Positions 26,342 to 35,497 of a DNA stretch of 64,000 nucleotides are shown here, in pieces. Every line of letters begins with the position of its first letter. The stretch's first letter is position 1. The position numbers were made by a program, and so were the translations under genes. The stretch covers positions 89,248-153,247 of the forward strand of contig CAYYUG010000002.1 in assembly GCA_964474755.1 (NCBI GenBank), in the 5' to 3' direction. This DNA comes from GCA-2717185 sp964474755. GTDB lineage: Bacteria; Pseudomonadota; Alphaproteobacteria; UBA8366; GCA-2717185. The notes under the pieces are model-generated. The model saw nothing but the letters and a program-made list of their open reading frames with translations. It made no database searches and was not told the origin of the DNA.

Positions 26342-26374
26342 AGACGCCCGCGCGTCTGTCACGTGCGGGCGTCT
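26342..26374 (-). terminator. Stem-loop between dctP and dctQ (attenuator or mRNA stabiliser)
   Basis: A perfect 10-base stem, AGACGCCCGC (26342-26351) with GCGGGCGTCT (26365-26374), around a 13-base loop. It lies 27 bases past the dctP stop and 28 before the dctQ start on the transcribed strand. No T-run follows in the direction of transcription, so partial termination or 3'-end protection of dctP mRNA, raising binding protein over permease, is the likely role. Confidence 0.65.
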
Positions 26375-26400
26375 CTTATTGTTACGTTGTGAAGGCTCGA

Positions 26401-27495
26401 TTAGCCATATTTGAACGGCAGGATACGCGCGTTCATGTAGCCCTGCTCACCGATCTTAGCCCAGGCGATCGCCTGTTTCCGGTAGGTAATAAAACTCTCA
26501 TAGACTTTCTTGGTCATCGCATCGGTTTGCCCTATATCAGACACGACCTGTCCGGCGATTTCACCGATGCTGATCAGCATGTCCTGCGGATATTCGTGCA
26601 GTTTGACACCATGCTTGTTCATTAGCACGTTCAAGGCTCCCAGATTGCGGGCGTTGAATTCGGCGAATTGCACGTAGGACTCTGCTTCCATTACCGTCTG
26701 AACCAGCGCCTGCTCGTCCTTGGTCAGGCTATCCCACAGCTTCTTGTTTATCACGCAGCTACTAGTCGTGCCGGGTTCGTGGAAGCCCGGATAGTAGTAG
26801 TGTTTGGTGATCTTGTGAAAACCGAAGGCAAGATCGTGCCACGGGCCGACCCATTCGGCTGCGTCGATCGCACCCGATGCCAATGCCGGATAGATTTCTG
26901 CCACCGGCAAATTGACTACTGTGACGCCTAGCTTGCGCAGGACTTCGCCACCGATGCCTGGCATACGGAACTTAAGACCCTTGAAGTCGTCCAGAACATT
27001 GATTGGTTTGCGGTACCAGCCGCCCATTTGTGTGCCGGTGCTGGAGGCCAAAAAGCCCTTTAGATTGAATTGGGCTGCCAGTTCATCCCAGAGCTGCTGG
27101 CCGCCGCCATAGTTCATCCAAGCTGCGTGTTCTGTGCCAGTTAGCCCATAGGGCACAGCGGTGAAATAGTTGAAGGCTTTGTGCTTACCTTGCCAGTAGT
27201 ACTCGGCCGAATGGTACAGATCAGCGTCTCCGGCGCTGACAGCATCGAAGACGCCAAAGGGTGGCACTAGTTCACCGCCGCCATATACCTTGACGGTGAT
27301 TTTACCGCCGGATAGTTGTGTGATGCGTCGGGCAATTCGTTGTCCCGACGTGCCGAGACCCGGCGAGTTGAGTGGCCAGGACATAGCCAGCTTCCACTGT
27401 TTAAGACCCTGCGAAATGGCGGGGGCAGCTAATGATGATGCGGCGACAGCAACACCAGCAGTCGCGGCAGCTTTAACAAATTTTCGGCGTTTCAT
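26401..27495 (-). CDS. dctP: TRAP transporter substrate-binding protein (DctP/TakP type)
   Basis: 364 residues from the ATG ending at 27495, preceded by AGGGAGG. The N-terminus MKRRKFVKAAATAGVAVAASS with APAIS after it is a Tat-type signal (KRRKFVK), so the folded protein is exported to the periplasm. The GAIDAAEWVGPWHDLAFGFH and YYYPGFHEPG segments match the TakP/lactate-binding branch of DctP proteins, which bind 2-oxo- or hydroxy-monocarboxylates with a cation. It is the first gene of the operon and diverges from a cyclase gene. The exact ligand cannot be read from sequence. Confidence 0.93.
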   Translation of the reverse strand: MKRRKFVKAAATAGVAVAASSLAAPAISQGLKQWKLAMSWPLNSPGLGTSGQRIARRITQLSGGKITVKVYGGGELVPPFGVFDAVSAGDADLYHSAEYYWQGKHKAFNYFTAVPYGLTGTEHAAWMNYGGGQQLWDELAAQFNLKGFLASSTGTQMGGWYRKPINVLDDFKGLKFRMPGIGGEVLRKLGVTVVNLPVAEIYPALASGAIDAAEWVGPWHDLAFGFHKITKHYYYPGFHEPGTTSSCVINKKLWDSLTKDEQALVQTVMEAESYVQFAEFNARNLGALNVLMNKHGVKLHEYPQDMLISIGEIAGQVVSDIGQTDAMTKKVYESFITYRKQAIAWAKIGEQGYMNARILPFKYG

Positions 27496-27621
27496 GGGGT
27501 ACCTCCCTGTTGCGCCGCGCACGGTGCTAACCGATTCCCTCCCCATCTTCACCGGAGAGTTCGTATCCTCACTTACTCGCGGCGTTTGGAAAGATAAACC
27601 TTAGATGAAATTTTGAGAGTT

Positions 27622-27652
27622 GCAACCATCGAGTTAAACGTATGGTGGTTGC
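27622..27652. promoter_or_regulatory. Inverted repeat in dctP-cyclase divergent promoter
   Basis: GCAACCA (27622-27628) and TGGTTGC (27646-27652) form perfect 7-base arms with a 17-base spacer, centred between the divergent dctPQM and cyclase/monooxygenase units. It is a plausible operator for a dimeric regulator. No regulator gene lies nearby, so the assignment is tentative. Confidence 0.3.
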
Positions 27653-27714
27653 GTCGCTGGCTCAGGAGACCAGTATGATCGATGTTGCAACAAAACAGGT
27701 TCGGGAGAACGGTT

Positions 27715-28491
27715 ATGGGCCAGCGCATCGTTGATCTGTCGATTTATTTGGAAAACGACGTCATCTCGGATCCGGAGGGCTACCAGCCGAAGATCGATTA
27801 CGTGAACCACCAAGATTCGGCTACGGACGTTACTGCCTTTTTCCCGGGTATGACCGAAGCGGAGCTTCCGGATGGGCAAGGATGGGCGCTGGAATGGGTG
27901 CATGCAATGACCCATAACGGAACCCACCTTGACGCGCCCTATCACTTTCACTCGACGATGAACCGTGGCGAGCGTGCGATCACGATTGATGAGGTGCCGT
28001 TGGAATGGTGTTTTAATCCCGGCGTAAAGCTCGATTTTCGCCATTTCGAAGACGGCTATGTCGCAACACCGGCGGATGTCGAGGCGGAGCTGGTTCGTAT
28101 TGACCACGAACTGAAGCCTTTCGAAATTGTCGTTGTAAACACTGCGGCTGGCGCTGCTTATGGCCGAAAAGACTACGTTTCAAAAGGTTGTGGCATGGGG
28201 CGCGAGGCGACGCTCTACCTGCTAGAACGAGGCGTGCGGGTGACCGGCACGGACGCTTGGAGTTGGGACGCGCCTTTTATCCACACCAAAGAGAAATACG
28301 CTGAGACCGGCGACGCTAGTCTTATTTGGGAAGGCCACCGTGCTGGCATGGAGGTTGGCTATTGCCATTTGGAGAAGCTTTGCAATTTGGAAGCTCTGCC
28401 ACCCTATGGCTATACCATAGCCTGCTTCCCGTTCAAGATCCGCGCCGCTTCGGCGGGCTTCACCCGCGCCGTCGCAATTTTCGACGCGTAG
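27715..28491 (+). CDS. Cyclase-family metal-dependent hydrolase (kynurenine formamidase-like)
   Basis: 258 residues from the ATG at 27715, which has GGGAGA upstream. It carries the family metal motif HNGTHLDAPYH (67-77), used by kynurenine formamidase, isatin hydrolase and related cyclases to bind Zn or Mn. It begins MGQRIVDLSIYLEND and has no signal peptide, so it acts in the cytoplasm. Substrates in the family are N-formyl or cyclic amides and lactones. It is followed by an aromatic-type FAD monooxygenase with only 10 bases between, suggesting that the pair processes a ring compound imported by the divergent TRAP system. Confidence 0.9.
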   Translation: MGQRIVDLSIYLENDVISDPEGYQPKIDYVNHQDSATDVTAFFPGMTEAELPDGQGWALEWVHAMTHNGTHLDAPYHFHSTMNRGERAITIDEVPLEWCFNPGVKLDFRHFEDGYVATPADVEAELVRIDHELKPFEIVVVNTAAGAAYGRKDYVSKGCGMGREATLYLLERGVRVTGTDAWSWDAPFIHTKEKYAETGDASLIWEGHRAGMEVGYCHLEKLCNLEALPPYGYTIACFPFKIRAASAGFTRAVAIFDA

Positions 28492-28501
28492 AGGGTTGTT
28501 T

Positions 28502-29770
28502 GTGAGTGTATCGCACGACGATATTCTGATTGTTGGGGCTGGTATTGCCGGTCTCACCTTGGGGTTGTGCCTTCAGGAGAAGGGTATCCCTTGCCGCATC
28601 CTGGAAAAGTCGCCGGAAATTAGGCCGTTGGGCGTCGGGATCAATGTGCTGCCGCATGCAACGCGGGTCTTGAGCGCGTTGGGTTTGGGCGCCGCGCTTG
28701 ATGCTACGGGCGTCCGAACAGCAGAGGCTGGGTTCTTCAACCGCTTCGGGCAGCTGATTTTCACCGATCCATTGGGTGTAGAAGCCGGTTACGAGACACC
28801 ACAATATTCCATTCACCGCGGCGATCTCCAGCAGGTTTTGGTTAACGCTTTCGTTGAGCGAGCCGGCGAGGAGCAGTTAATCAAGGGGGTGTCCTGTCTC
28901 GGCGTTACGGAAACCCGCGATGGGGTCACGATGGCGCTTGAAGACACCAAGGGACGGCTATTACCGTCTGTTACGGGCCGGGCGGCGGTCGCTTGTGATG
29001 GCATCCATTCGAACCTTCGTAAACAACTGCACCCGGACGAGGGGCCACCGCGCTATTCAGGCTACAACATGTGGCGTGGAGTGACGGTATGGCCCCGCAT
29101 CCTGACAGGCGCCATGATGATCCGTGCCGGCTGGCTTGAGACCGGGAAAATGGTTATTTACCCAATTCGTGACAACGTTGAGGAGGACGGGAAGCAACTT
29201 GTCAATTGGGTTGCTGAAGTCTCTCGGCCACTGCTGAAACAGCCGCGCGACTGGAACAAGCCCGGCCGTCTGGAAGATTTTATTGATGCCTTTGCTGACT
29301 GGCATTTTGATTGGCTCGACGTGCCAGCACTAATCCGTGGTGCGGAGGTGGTTCTCGATTTTCCAATGGTTGACCAGGATCCGTTGCCATTCTGGACCCG
29401 CGGGCGTGTGACCCTAATGGGAGATGCGGCGCATCCAATGGTTCCGCGTGGTTCAAATGGTGCTGGACAGGCTATCCTAGACGCGGAATGCCTCGCCATG
29501 TTGTTGCTTGAAGAGAGGGAACCAGAAGACGCTTTTGCCGCTTACGAGGCAGAGCGTCTGGAAGCGACGTCCAAAGTAGTGCTAATAAATCGGGTCGCGC
29601 CGCCAGATATTATCATAAAGGAGGTTATTGAGCGGACTGGCGACAGGCCTTTCAAAGATATAAATGCGATTATCAGCCGCACAGAACTAGCCGCTTTCCA
29701 GCAAAAATATAAAGAGGCGGCGGGCTACGATCTTGCGACCTTGCAGGCGAAGGTGGCCGCTAAATCCTAG
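28502..29770 (+). CDS. FAD-dependent aromatic-type monooxygenase (salicylate/3-hydroxybenzoate hydroxylase-like)
   Basis: 422 residues, starting at GTG 28502 because GAGGG lies 6 bases upstream; a TTG at 28496 would be too close to it. A group A flavoprotein hydroxylase: FAD motif GAGIAG near residue 13, the VACDGIHSNLR (DG) motif, and GDAAHPMVPRGSNGAGQAILDAE (GD motif). Such enzymes hydroxylate phenolic or heteroaromatic rings with NAD(P)H and O2. It overlaps no gene but follows the cyclase at operon spacing. A kynurenine- or salicylate-like route is possible; no other ring-cleavage gene is visible. Confidence 0.9.
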   Translation: MSVSHDDILIVGAGIAGLTLGLCLQEKGIPCRILEKSPEIRPLGVGINVLPHATRVLSALGLGAALDATGVRTAEAGFFNRFGQLIFTDPLGVEAGYETPQYSIHRGDLQQVLVNAFVERAGEEQLIKGVSCLGVTETRDGVTMALEDTKGRLLPSVTGRAAVACDGIHSNLRKQLHPDEGPPRYSGYNMWRGVTVWPRILTGAMMIRAGWLETGKMVIYPIRDNVEEDGKQLVNWVAEVSRPLLKQPRDWNKPGRLEDFIDAFADWHFDWLDVPALIRGAEVVLDFPMVDQDPLPFWTRGRVTLMGDAAHPMVPRGSNGAGQAILDAECLAMLLLEEREPEDAFAAYEAERLEATSKVVLINRVAPPDIIIKEVIERTGDRPFKDINAIISRTELAAFQQKYKEAAGYDLATLQAKVAAKS

Positions 29771-30093
29771 TAGATTAATCTTTGATGCTGTTCTTGACTT
29801 TGCCTGAAAGCATTAGCTGCACATGGCGCGAAAAACTTCTATGTACTGCGGTCCAAAACTACCAGTTCCGACAAATTAAGCGGTTGAAACTATTTTTAGT
29901 GGCTCTGTCTGTGACGTACTGATTGCGTTCCTCTTGAATTGCTTACGCGGCAAATAAATTAAATGCGGCAAGGCTGGTGAGATAGTTCGGCTTGTCTATC
30001 TACAGGTGGATTTATGTCGGAATATCAGCTTCATGGGAGAAGGGCCTATCTGTAAAGTGCCAATCTTTCGGAGCCTCTTTTAATTGGGCGGAA
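29771..30093. other. Intergenic region upstream of GMC oxidoreductase
   Basis: A 323-base AT-rich spacer. The GMC frame stays open back to 29992, but that extension is not conserved-looking. I see no RNA gene, repeat or strong terminator. Confidence 0.55.
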
Positions 30094-31728
30094 ATGAGCG
30101 AACTTCCAAATAATTGTGACTACCTGGTGATCGGTTCCGGTGCGGCGGGTGCCGTCGTGGCAGCGCGGCTCTCGGAGGATCCGGATGTCTCGGTGGTATT
30201 GCTTGAGGCTGGGCCAAAGGATCGTTCGTTGCTGTCTCGACTGCCGGGTCTTGGCTTCGCAATCGGTGCACATCCCAAATTTAACTGGGGTTTTGAAACG
30301 GAACCGGTGCCGAGCATGGAAGACCGCAATTTGGTTTTCCTGCAAGGCAAGGTGATTGGCGGATCAAGCAGCATCAATGGGATGATTTTCACGCGTGGCC
30401 ATTTGCGCGAATACGATCTTTGGCGGCAGATGGGCTGCGATGGCTGGGCATCCGACGATGTGCTGCCTTATTTCAGACGTTTGGAAGGCAATGAAAGGGG
30501 TGAGGGGCCTTGGCATGGCGGTTCCGGCCCGGTCAAGGTGCGCACTGCACGGCCGGAACTGCCGATATGCGCGGCGTTTTTGGAAGCGGCTTCAGCGGCG
30601 GGATACCCGGTACTGGATGACCTAAATAAGAATACCATCGACGGCTTCGGCTATTACGACGTCAATGTGTCTCGCGGACGGCGAATGAGTTCAGCGAGGT
30701 CCTACTTGGCGCCGGCTTCGGGTCGAGAAAATCTAACCGTGGTGCCGGAGGCACAGGCTTTGCACCTAATTGTGGAAAATGGGCGCACTCGGGGTGCGGC
30801 GGTGTCTATGCGCGGCGCGCGGCAAATGATATTTGCTGAGCGCGAGACCATCGTGTCTTGTGGTGCGTTGAAGTCACCGCAGCTTTTGATGCTGTCAGGC
30901 ATCGGTCCGGCAGACCATTTGCGCGCGCACGGCATACCTGTGTTAGTCGACGCGCCGCGTGTGGGGCAGGGGCTGCAAAATCATGTCTGCTACCGTCCGC
31001 AATACCTATGTAATGCGCCGGTAACCGCAAGCGGCCAGACTGAACCTTGGAACGTGCTAAAGGCGATGGTTCGTTACGCGACTTCACGTAGCGGCCCTCT
31101 CGCTGAAAGTTACGCGCCGGTTGGCGGTTTCTTCAGGACCGATGTCGCGCTAGAGGTGCCGGACGCGCAAGTCGTCTTGCTATCCGCGTTGGCGCCGACC
31201 AATGTTAGTGGCAGCCGTTTCCGCATCCGCGACCTGCTGCCCCAACAGCATGGCTTTGGAATGACAATTTATCAGGGCTCGCCGCACAGTCGTGGCGCGG
31301 TGACCTTGCGTTCAGCTGACCCAATGGTCGCACCTCAGATCGACCCTTGCTACTTTACCGATCCACGGGACATGGCGGTGCTACTGAAGGCGGTCGAGAT
31401 GATGCGCGAGATGGTCCGCCAACCTGCGATAGCGCGTTATATAGAACGCGAACTCACGCCCGGAGATCAGGTGACAAATGGCACAGCTCTTGAAGCCGAT
31501 ATCCGCTTTAACGGCGCCACCGCCTACCATCAGTGCGGTACCTGCGCGATGGGATCGAGTAACGAGGCGGTGCTCGACCCGCAGCTCAGGGTGCGTGGGA
31601 TAGACGGTTTACGTGTCGCCGATGCCTCGATTATGCCGCGCATCCCAAACGCAGCTCTCCACGCACCTACGTTGATGATTGGCGAGAAGGCGTCGGCGCT
31701 AATTCAGCAAGGTTACACAAGCCTCTGA
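30094..31728 (+). CDS. GMC-family FAD oxidoreductase (choline dehydrogenase-like)
   Basis: 544 residues from the ATG at 30094, with a GGCGGA-like site; the longer frame adds a non-homologous leader. It has the FAD motif GSGAAGAVVAARLSE near the N-terminus, the GGSSSINGMIFTRGH signature, GALKSPQLLMLSGIGP (GMC signature 2), and catalytic His about 479 (AYHQCGTCAMG) with Asn about 519 (PNAALHAPTLMIGEKAS). It oxidises a primary or secondary alcohol, possibly choline-like or polyethylene-glycol-type. It converges with the epoxide hydrolase gene 11 bases away. Confidence 0.93.
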   Translation: MSELPNNCDYLVIGSGAAGAVVAARLSEDPDVSVVLLEAGPKDRSLLSRLPGLGFAIGAHPKFNWGFETEPVPSMEDRNLVFLQGKVIGGSSSINGMIFTRGHLREYDLWRQMGCDGWASDDVLPYFRRLEGNERGEGPWHGGSGPVKVRTARPELPICAAFLEAASAAGYPVLDDLNKNTIDGFGYYDVNVSRGRRMSSARSYLAPASGRENLTVVPEAQALHLIVENGRTRGAAVSMRGARQMIFAERETIVSCGALKSPQLLMLSGIGPADHLRAHGIPVLVDAPRVGQGLQNHVCYRPQYLCNAPVTASGQTEPWNVLKAMVRYATSRSGPLAESYAPVGGFFRTDVALEVPDAQVVLLSALAPTNVSGSRFRIRDLLPQQHGFGMTIYQGSPHSRGAVTLRSADPMVAPQIDPCYFTDPRDMAVLLKAVEMMREMVRQPAIARYIERELTPGDQVTNGTALEADIRFNGATAYHQCGTCAMGSSNEAVLDPQLRVRGIDGLRVADASIMPRIPNAALHAPTLMIGEKASALIQQGYTSL

Positions 31729-31739
31729 AACTGGGTCTT

Positions 31740-32765
31740 CTAGTTCGGCCACACCGTAGTTGCCTCTCTGGCAAGCCAACGCACCAAAGCGGCATTCACT
31801 TCAATAGGCTTTTCCTGTGCCATCCAATGACCGCTTTCGATCGTGTGTTCTGTTAGGTCTGTACAAAGGGCCCGCATCGGTTCCGCCAGGGGCGAGGTGA
31901 CGCAGTCGCAGGTGTAGTCGTAGGCAGCAGTCAGAAACAGGACAGGCAAGTCTAGCCGGCCTTCATTAGCGGCTTCTGCGGCGTATGCTGCGTTTGTCCG
32001 ATGGTTCATGTACCAGGAACTAGGGCCGAACATACCGTTTCGGGTGAGTGCCTCGGTATAAATTTTTAACTCCTCTTCACCAACGACGTCGCTGTCACGA
32101 GGCAAGTCGGGAGCTTCTTTTGCTCCACCAAACCAACCGCCATCTTTACGAATGTGAGCGTTGCGCCATTTGCGTCGGTCATAGCCGGGAACACCTTTCC
32201 GAAATAATGCCTTTAAGGCGTTGTAAGGATTGGCGTCGAACGGCGCGATAGCGCGGGCAAAATTTTCCTCATAGAAGCGTTGATATTCCCATTGACCGTA
32301 GGCAAATTCATGTTCTGGATAGGTCACCCGATCGATGAGCGGTAGGCAGGCCTCTAGGCCCCGTTCCAAGGTGGCGTAGGGAACGCAGAGGTTGGCAACG
32401 CCGTGGCAGCGCTCGGGGTGATGGCTGGCAATGCTCCAGACGGGAGGTGCACCCCAGTCATGGCCAATCCATATGGCTTTTTCGATGTTCAATGCATCAG
32501 CGAGCCCAATCATGTCGTCGACGATCTTCTCCAGCGCGTAATCTTCGTGCCTTTTATAGATTGTTGAGCGGCCATAGCCCCGCATGTCCGGCGCGATTGC
32601 TCGGAAACCTAGATTGCCGAGGCAATCGAGTTGATGCCGCCAGCTGATCGAGAGCTCGGGCCAACCATGACACATAATGACGGGTGGCCCACTCTCCGGT
32701 CCGGCGGCGAGATAGAATGTTCGATGCGAGTTGGTTCTCACGCTGTTTTCGGTCGTGGATATCAT
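31740..32765 (-). CDS. Alpha/beta hydrolase, epoxide hydrolase type
   Basis: 341 residues. It has the HGWPE oxyanion-hole motif (33-37), nucleophile Asp103 in GHDWGA, and catalytic His about 313 in ESGHWMAQEKP, which together define the soluble epoxide hydrolase branch rather than a serine esterase. The cap region contains several Tyr residues suited to epoxide activation. It would open an epoxide to a diol through a covalent intermediate. It diverges from the CaiB gene at 32881 across 115 bases. Confidence 0.92.
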   Translation of the reverse strand: MISTTENSVRTNSHRTFYLAAGPESGPPVIMCHGWPELSISWRHQLDCLGNLGFRAIAPDMRGYGRSTIYKRHEDYALEKIVDDMIGLADALNIEKAIWIGHDWGAPPVWSIASHHPERCHGVANLCVPYATLERGLEACLPLIDRVTYPEHEFAYGQWEYQRFYEENFARAIAPFDANPYNALKALFRKGVPGYDRRKWRNAHIRKDGGWFGGAKEAPDLPRDSDVVGEEELKIYTEALTRNGMFGPSSWYMNHRTNAAYAAEAANEGRLDLPVLFLTAAYDYTCDCVTSPLAEPMRALCTDLTEHTIESGHWMAQEKPIEVNAALVRWLAREATTVWPN

Positions 32766-32880
32766 GGACTGCCTTTCAAAGTTTTGCTTCCTTGTGGAGG
32801 ACTATACACCGACGCTTATATGCATTGTTGTCGTTGGGCTCTAACATTGGGTGAGATAAAACTACAAGCGGGAACGCAAG

Positions 32881-34086
32881 GTGACTAAAGCATTCGAAGG
32901 TGTTCGGATCGTCGATTTCACACAGGTCCTTTGCGGGCCAATGGCCACAGCGCAGCTGGCGCTTCTCGGAGCGGAGGTTATCAAGATTGAGCAGCCGGAG
33001 GTCGGCGATCAAATGCGGATGTTGTCCGCGCGAGATCATTGGGCGGAGACGCGCTGCAGCCCCGCTTTCATGGGTGTCAACTATGGCAAGCGGTCGATCA
33101 CTCTTAACCTCAAAGCGCCTGAAGCGAAGACGATCGTGACCCGCCTGGTGACCGGGGCAAACGCGATCGCGGAGAATTTCAAGCCGGGTGTGCTTGACCG
33201 GCTCGGCTTTGGCTACGACTGGGCCAAAAGCGTCGAGCCCAGCATCGTATATCTCTCGATTTCAGGCTTCGGCCAGACTGGCCCGCTCAGCGGCTCTGGC
33301 GCCTATGATGGCGCGATTCAAGCTATGTCAGGGATGATGTCTACGACGGGCACGCCGGAATTGGGACCGCTGCGTGCCGGCTTTCCGATCGCTGATATGA
33401 CGACAGGGTTTAACGCCGCTTTCGCGCTTTCCAGTGCGCTATACCGGCAAAAGGCGACGGGCGAGGGGCAGTTTCTTGACTTGGCAATGACAGACTCGAT
33501 GCTTTCGCTGATGAACTATTCCGTTTGCCGCCTCGCGGTCGCAGGCGATGAACCGGAATTATTGGGCAACAACTCCCCATCTTTCCAAGCGACTTCCAGC
33601 GTGTTTCCTACGAAGGATGGACATTTAAGTATTGCGGTGTTCACGGACGTGATGGCGTTGCGCCTCTGCGATGCGATTGGCCATCCAGAATGGAAGGACG
33701 ATCCCAGGTGGAACACAATGCAAGGCAGACGAGATCATTTCGACGACCTTCAATCGATCCTAAATGAGATCATATCCCAGAAATCGACGTCGACATGGCT
33801 AGCTATTATGGAGCGGGAAGGGGTGCCGGTCGCCCCGGTCAATACGCTTAAGGAAGCAGTCTATAGTGAGCAGGTGACACAGCGTAAATTCCTAATCGAC
33901 CTGCCGGCACCGACAGGTATCGACGGTGATATCCAACTTCCTGGTACGTCTTTCATTGCCTCGGAAGATACTCCCGGCACCGACCGTACTGCACCCCGGG
34001 TTGGTGAACATACTGATGAGATACTGTCGGAGTATGGTTTCAGCGATACTGAGATCGCGGGCTTCCACGATGGCAGTGTGGTCTAG
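32881..34086 (+). CDS. CaiB/BaiF family (class III) CoA transferase, copy 1
   Basis: A 401-residue class III CoA-transferase starting at GTG. It begins FEGVRIVDFTQVLCGPMATAQLALLGAEVIKIEQP, with catalytic Asp172 (FPIADMTTGFN) and the family segments SISGFGQTGP and GQFLDLAMTDSML. It moves CoA between carboxylic acids and thereby activates a substrate for beta-oxidation-like breakdown. A second member lies at 58702-59907. The stop is TAG, which shows that TAG is used as a normal terminator in this genome. Confidence 0.93.
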   Translation: MTKAFEGVRIVDFTQVLCGPMATAQLALLGAEVIKIEQPEVGDQMRMLSARDHWAETRCSPAFMGVNYGKRSITLNLKAPEAKTIVTRLVTGANAIAENFKPGVLDRLGFGYDWAKSVEPSIVYLSISGFGQTGPLSGSGAYDGAIQAMSGMMSTTGTPELGPLRAGFPIADMTTGFNAAFALSSALYRQKATGEGQFLDLAMTDSMLSLMNYSVCRLAVAGDEPELLGNNSPSFQATSSVFPTKDGHLSIAVFTDVMALRLCDAIGHPEWKDDPRWNTMQGRRDHFDDLQSILNEIISQKSTSTWLAIMEREGVPVAPVNTLKEAVYSEQVTQRKFLIDLPAPTGIDGDIQLPGTSFIASEDTPGTDRTAPRVGEHTDEILSEYGFSDTEIAGFHDGSVV

Positions 34087-34483
34087 GAGAAGGCATTCTT
34101 AAAAGTGCCCTTCGATTGGTTTAACTGATACTGCCATGTAAAAGTTCCCCATATCGCACGCCACAGGTTTTCTATTAACCGTAAGTCGAATTAGCAACCG
34201 CTGGAGCAGGCGGCGATACCTTCTCACAAAACTTTTTCGACTCTTAAATTCTATCGGGATAGTTTGATCTACGATAACCGGACATCATTAAGACGATACA
34301 AGTCTGTTGCATAACGTTTTGGTTGCGAGTGTACGGTGTTGGCCAAACCACATTATTGATTTCTTGATCTGAATTTGTTGGGCGCTTAGCATCTTAAAAT
34401 TACTTATTCATATTATCATGAACGTTAGTCCATCAGCAGATGATTGACCTTACTAAGGGACGTTGAGTTGGGAAGGAATAGCG
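34087..34483. other. Intergenic region before secreted cyclase
   Basis: A 397-base AT-rich spacer with no coding frame of note. A weak interrupted hairpin just after the CaiB stop (about 34089-34112) may aid termination. The promoter of the secreted cyclase should lie near its 3' end. Confidence 0.5.
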
Positions 34484-35452
34484 ATGAATAAAATAGGATC
34501 AAACTTGTTAGCATCGGCAATAATAGTTGCCCTTTCGTCGACAGTTGTGAACGCTGCAAATTTTCTCGTTGACTTGACGCATCCTACACCGACCTTCAAA
34601 GCATCCGCCACCGATCCTATGAAGGCGGATCTAAGTAAGCCATACTTCGACAGCAAGCCCATTCCGACCTTCGGGGGCCAAACTGTTCGTAATTTTCATA
34701 GGTTTCCTACAAACCAAGGCTACTTTGATACAGGTGTTTTAATACTAGCCGAGCATCATGGCACTCATATGGATACGCCTGCACATTACGTTAATAATGA
34801 GAAATCGCAGGAAGCCGGATTTTTAGTTGGGAGTAAGAGAAAATACACCCATCAGATGGATGTGAAAGACCTAATTGGTAAGGTCGTTATGATAGATATT
34901 AGTAGTCGTGTTCAGACAGAACTCGACAAGAATGGTGGTAGCCCAAGTTCAGATAAGAATGTCACAAATTTTTCAAATGATACACAAAATGTTGTAACGG
35001 CCGACGACATAGAAAATGTGGCTAGTCAGCTTGAGGATGGCGTTTGGCTAGTTCTAAATACAGGCTGGTCGCGATTTTATTTCGATGGTCCAGACTTTGG
35101 TAAAGGGCCGTATGTAAATGGCTTTAATTTCCCAGGTATCAATAAGAAAGCGGTCGACAAACTGATCGAGATTTTAGACAAAAAGAAAATTCGTATTAAT
35201 GGTATCGTCGCAGACAACATTAGTGTCGACTCTGGTCAAAGCGGCCTGGGCGATGATGGAAAATTGAATGTTAATAGTTTCTATGCGCATGTGCGTCTCA
35301 TGCAGCGAGGTCTAATTTTCGTGGAAAATGCTACCAATCTAGGCCAACTTGCTCTTGCAAAACCTGGTTCGTGTACATTGGTTGTAGGTGCTTTGAAACA
35401 TGTTGGAGGTGCCGGTGGGCCTTCTCGTGTGATGGCACTTTGCGAACAATAG
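34484..35452 (+). CDS. Secreted cyclase-family hydrolase
   Basis: 322 residues from the ATG at 34484, with GGGAAGGA upstream. Residues about 1-25 form a Sec signal peptide (hydrophobic LLASAIIVALSSTVV, cleavage after VNA). The mature part has the metal motif HHGTHMDTPAH (91-101) of the cyclase/kynurenine formamidase family. An exported member is notable because the copy at 27715 is cytoplasmic. Composition is AT-rich, with many AAT, AAA and ATT codons, unlike the flanking CaiB gene; this suggests a different origin. It is convergent with the exported HEAT-repeat gene. Confidence 0.87.
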   Translation: MNKIGSNLLASAIIVALSSTVVNAANFLVDLTHPTPTFKASATDPMKADLSKPYFDSKPIPTFGGQTVRNFHRFPTNQGYFDTGVLILAEHHGTHMDTPAHYVNNEKSQEAGFLVGSKRKYTHQMDVKDLIGKVVMIDISSRVQTELDKNGGSPSSDKNVTNFSNDTQNVVTADDIENVASQLEDGVWLVLNTGWSRFYFDGPDFGKGPYVNGFNFPGINKKAVDKLIEILDKKKIRINGIVADNISVDSGQSGLGDDGKLNVNSFYAHVRLMQRGLIFVENATNLGQLALAKPGSCTLVVGALKHVGGAGGPSRVMALCEQ

Positions 35453-35497
35453 GCTCTGAATTTAGAACTACTGGATGTTAACGCGTTTTGCTTTGCG

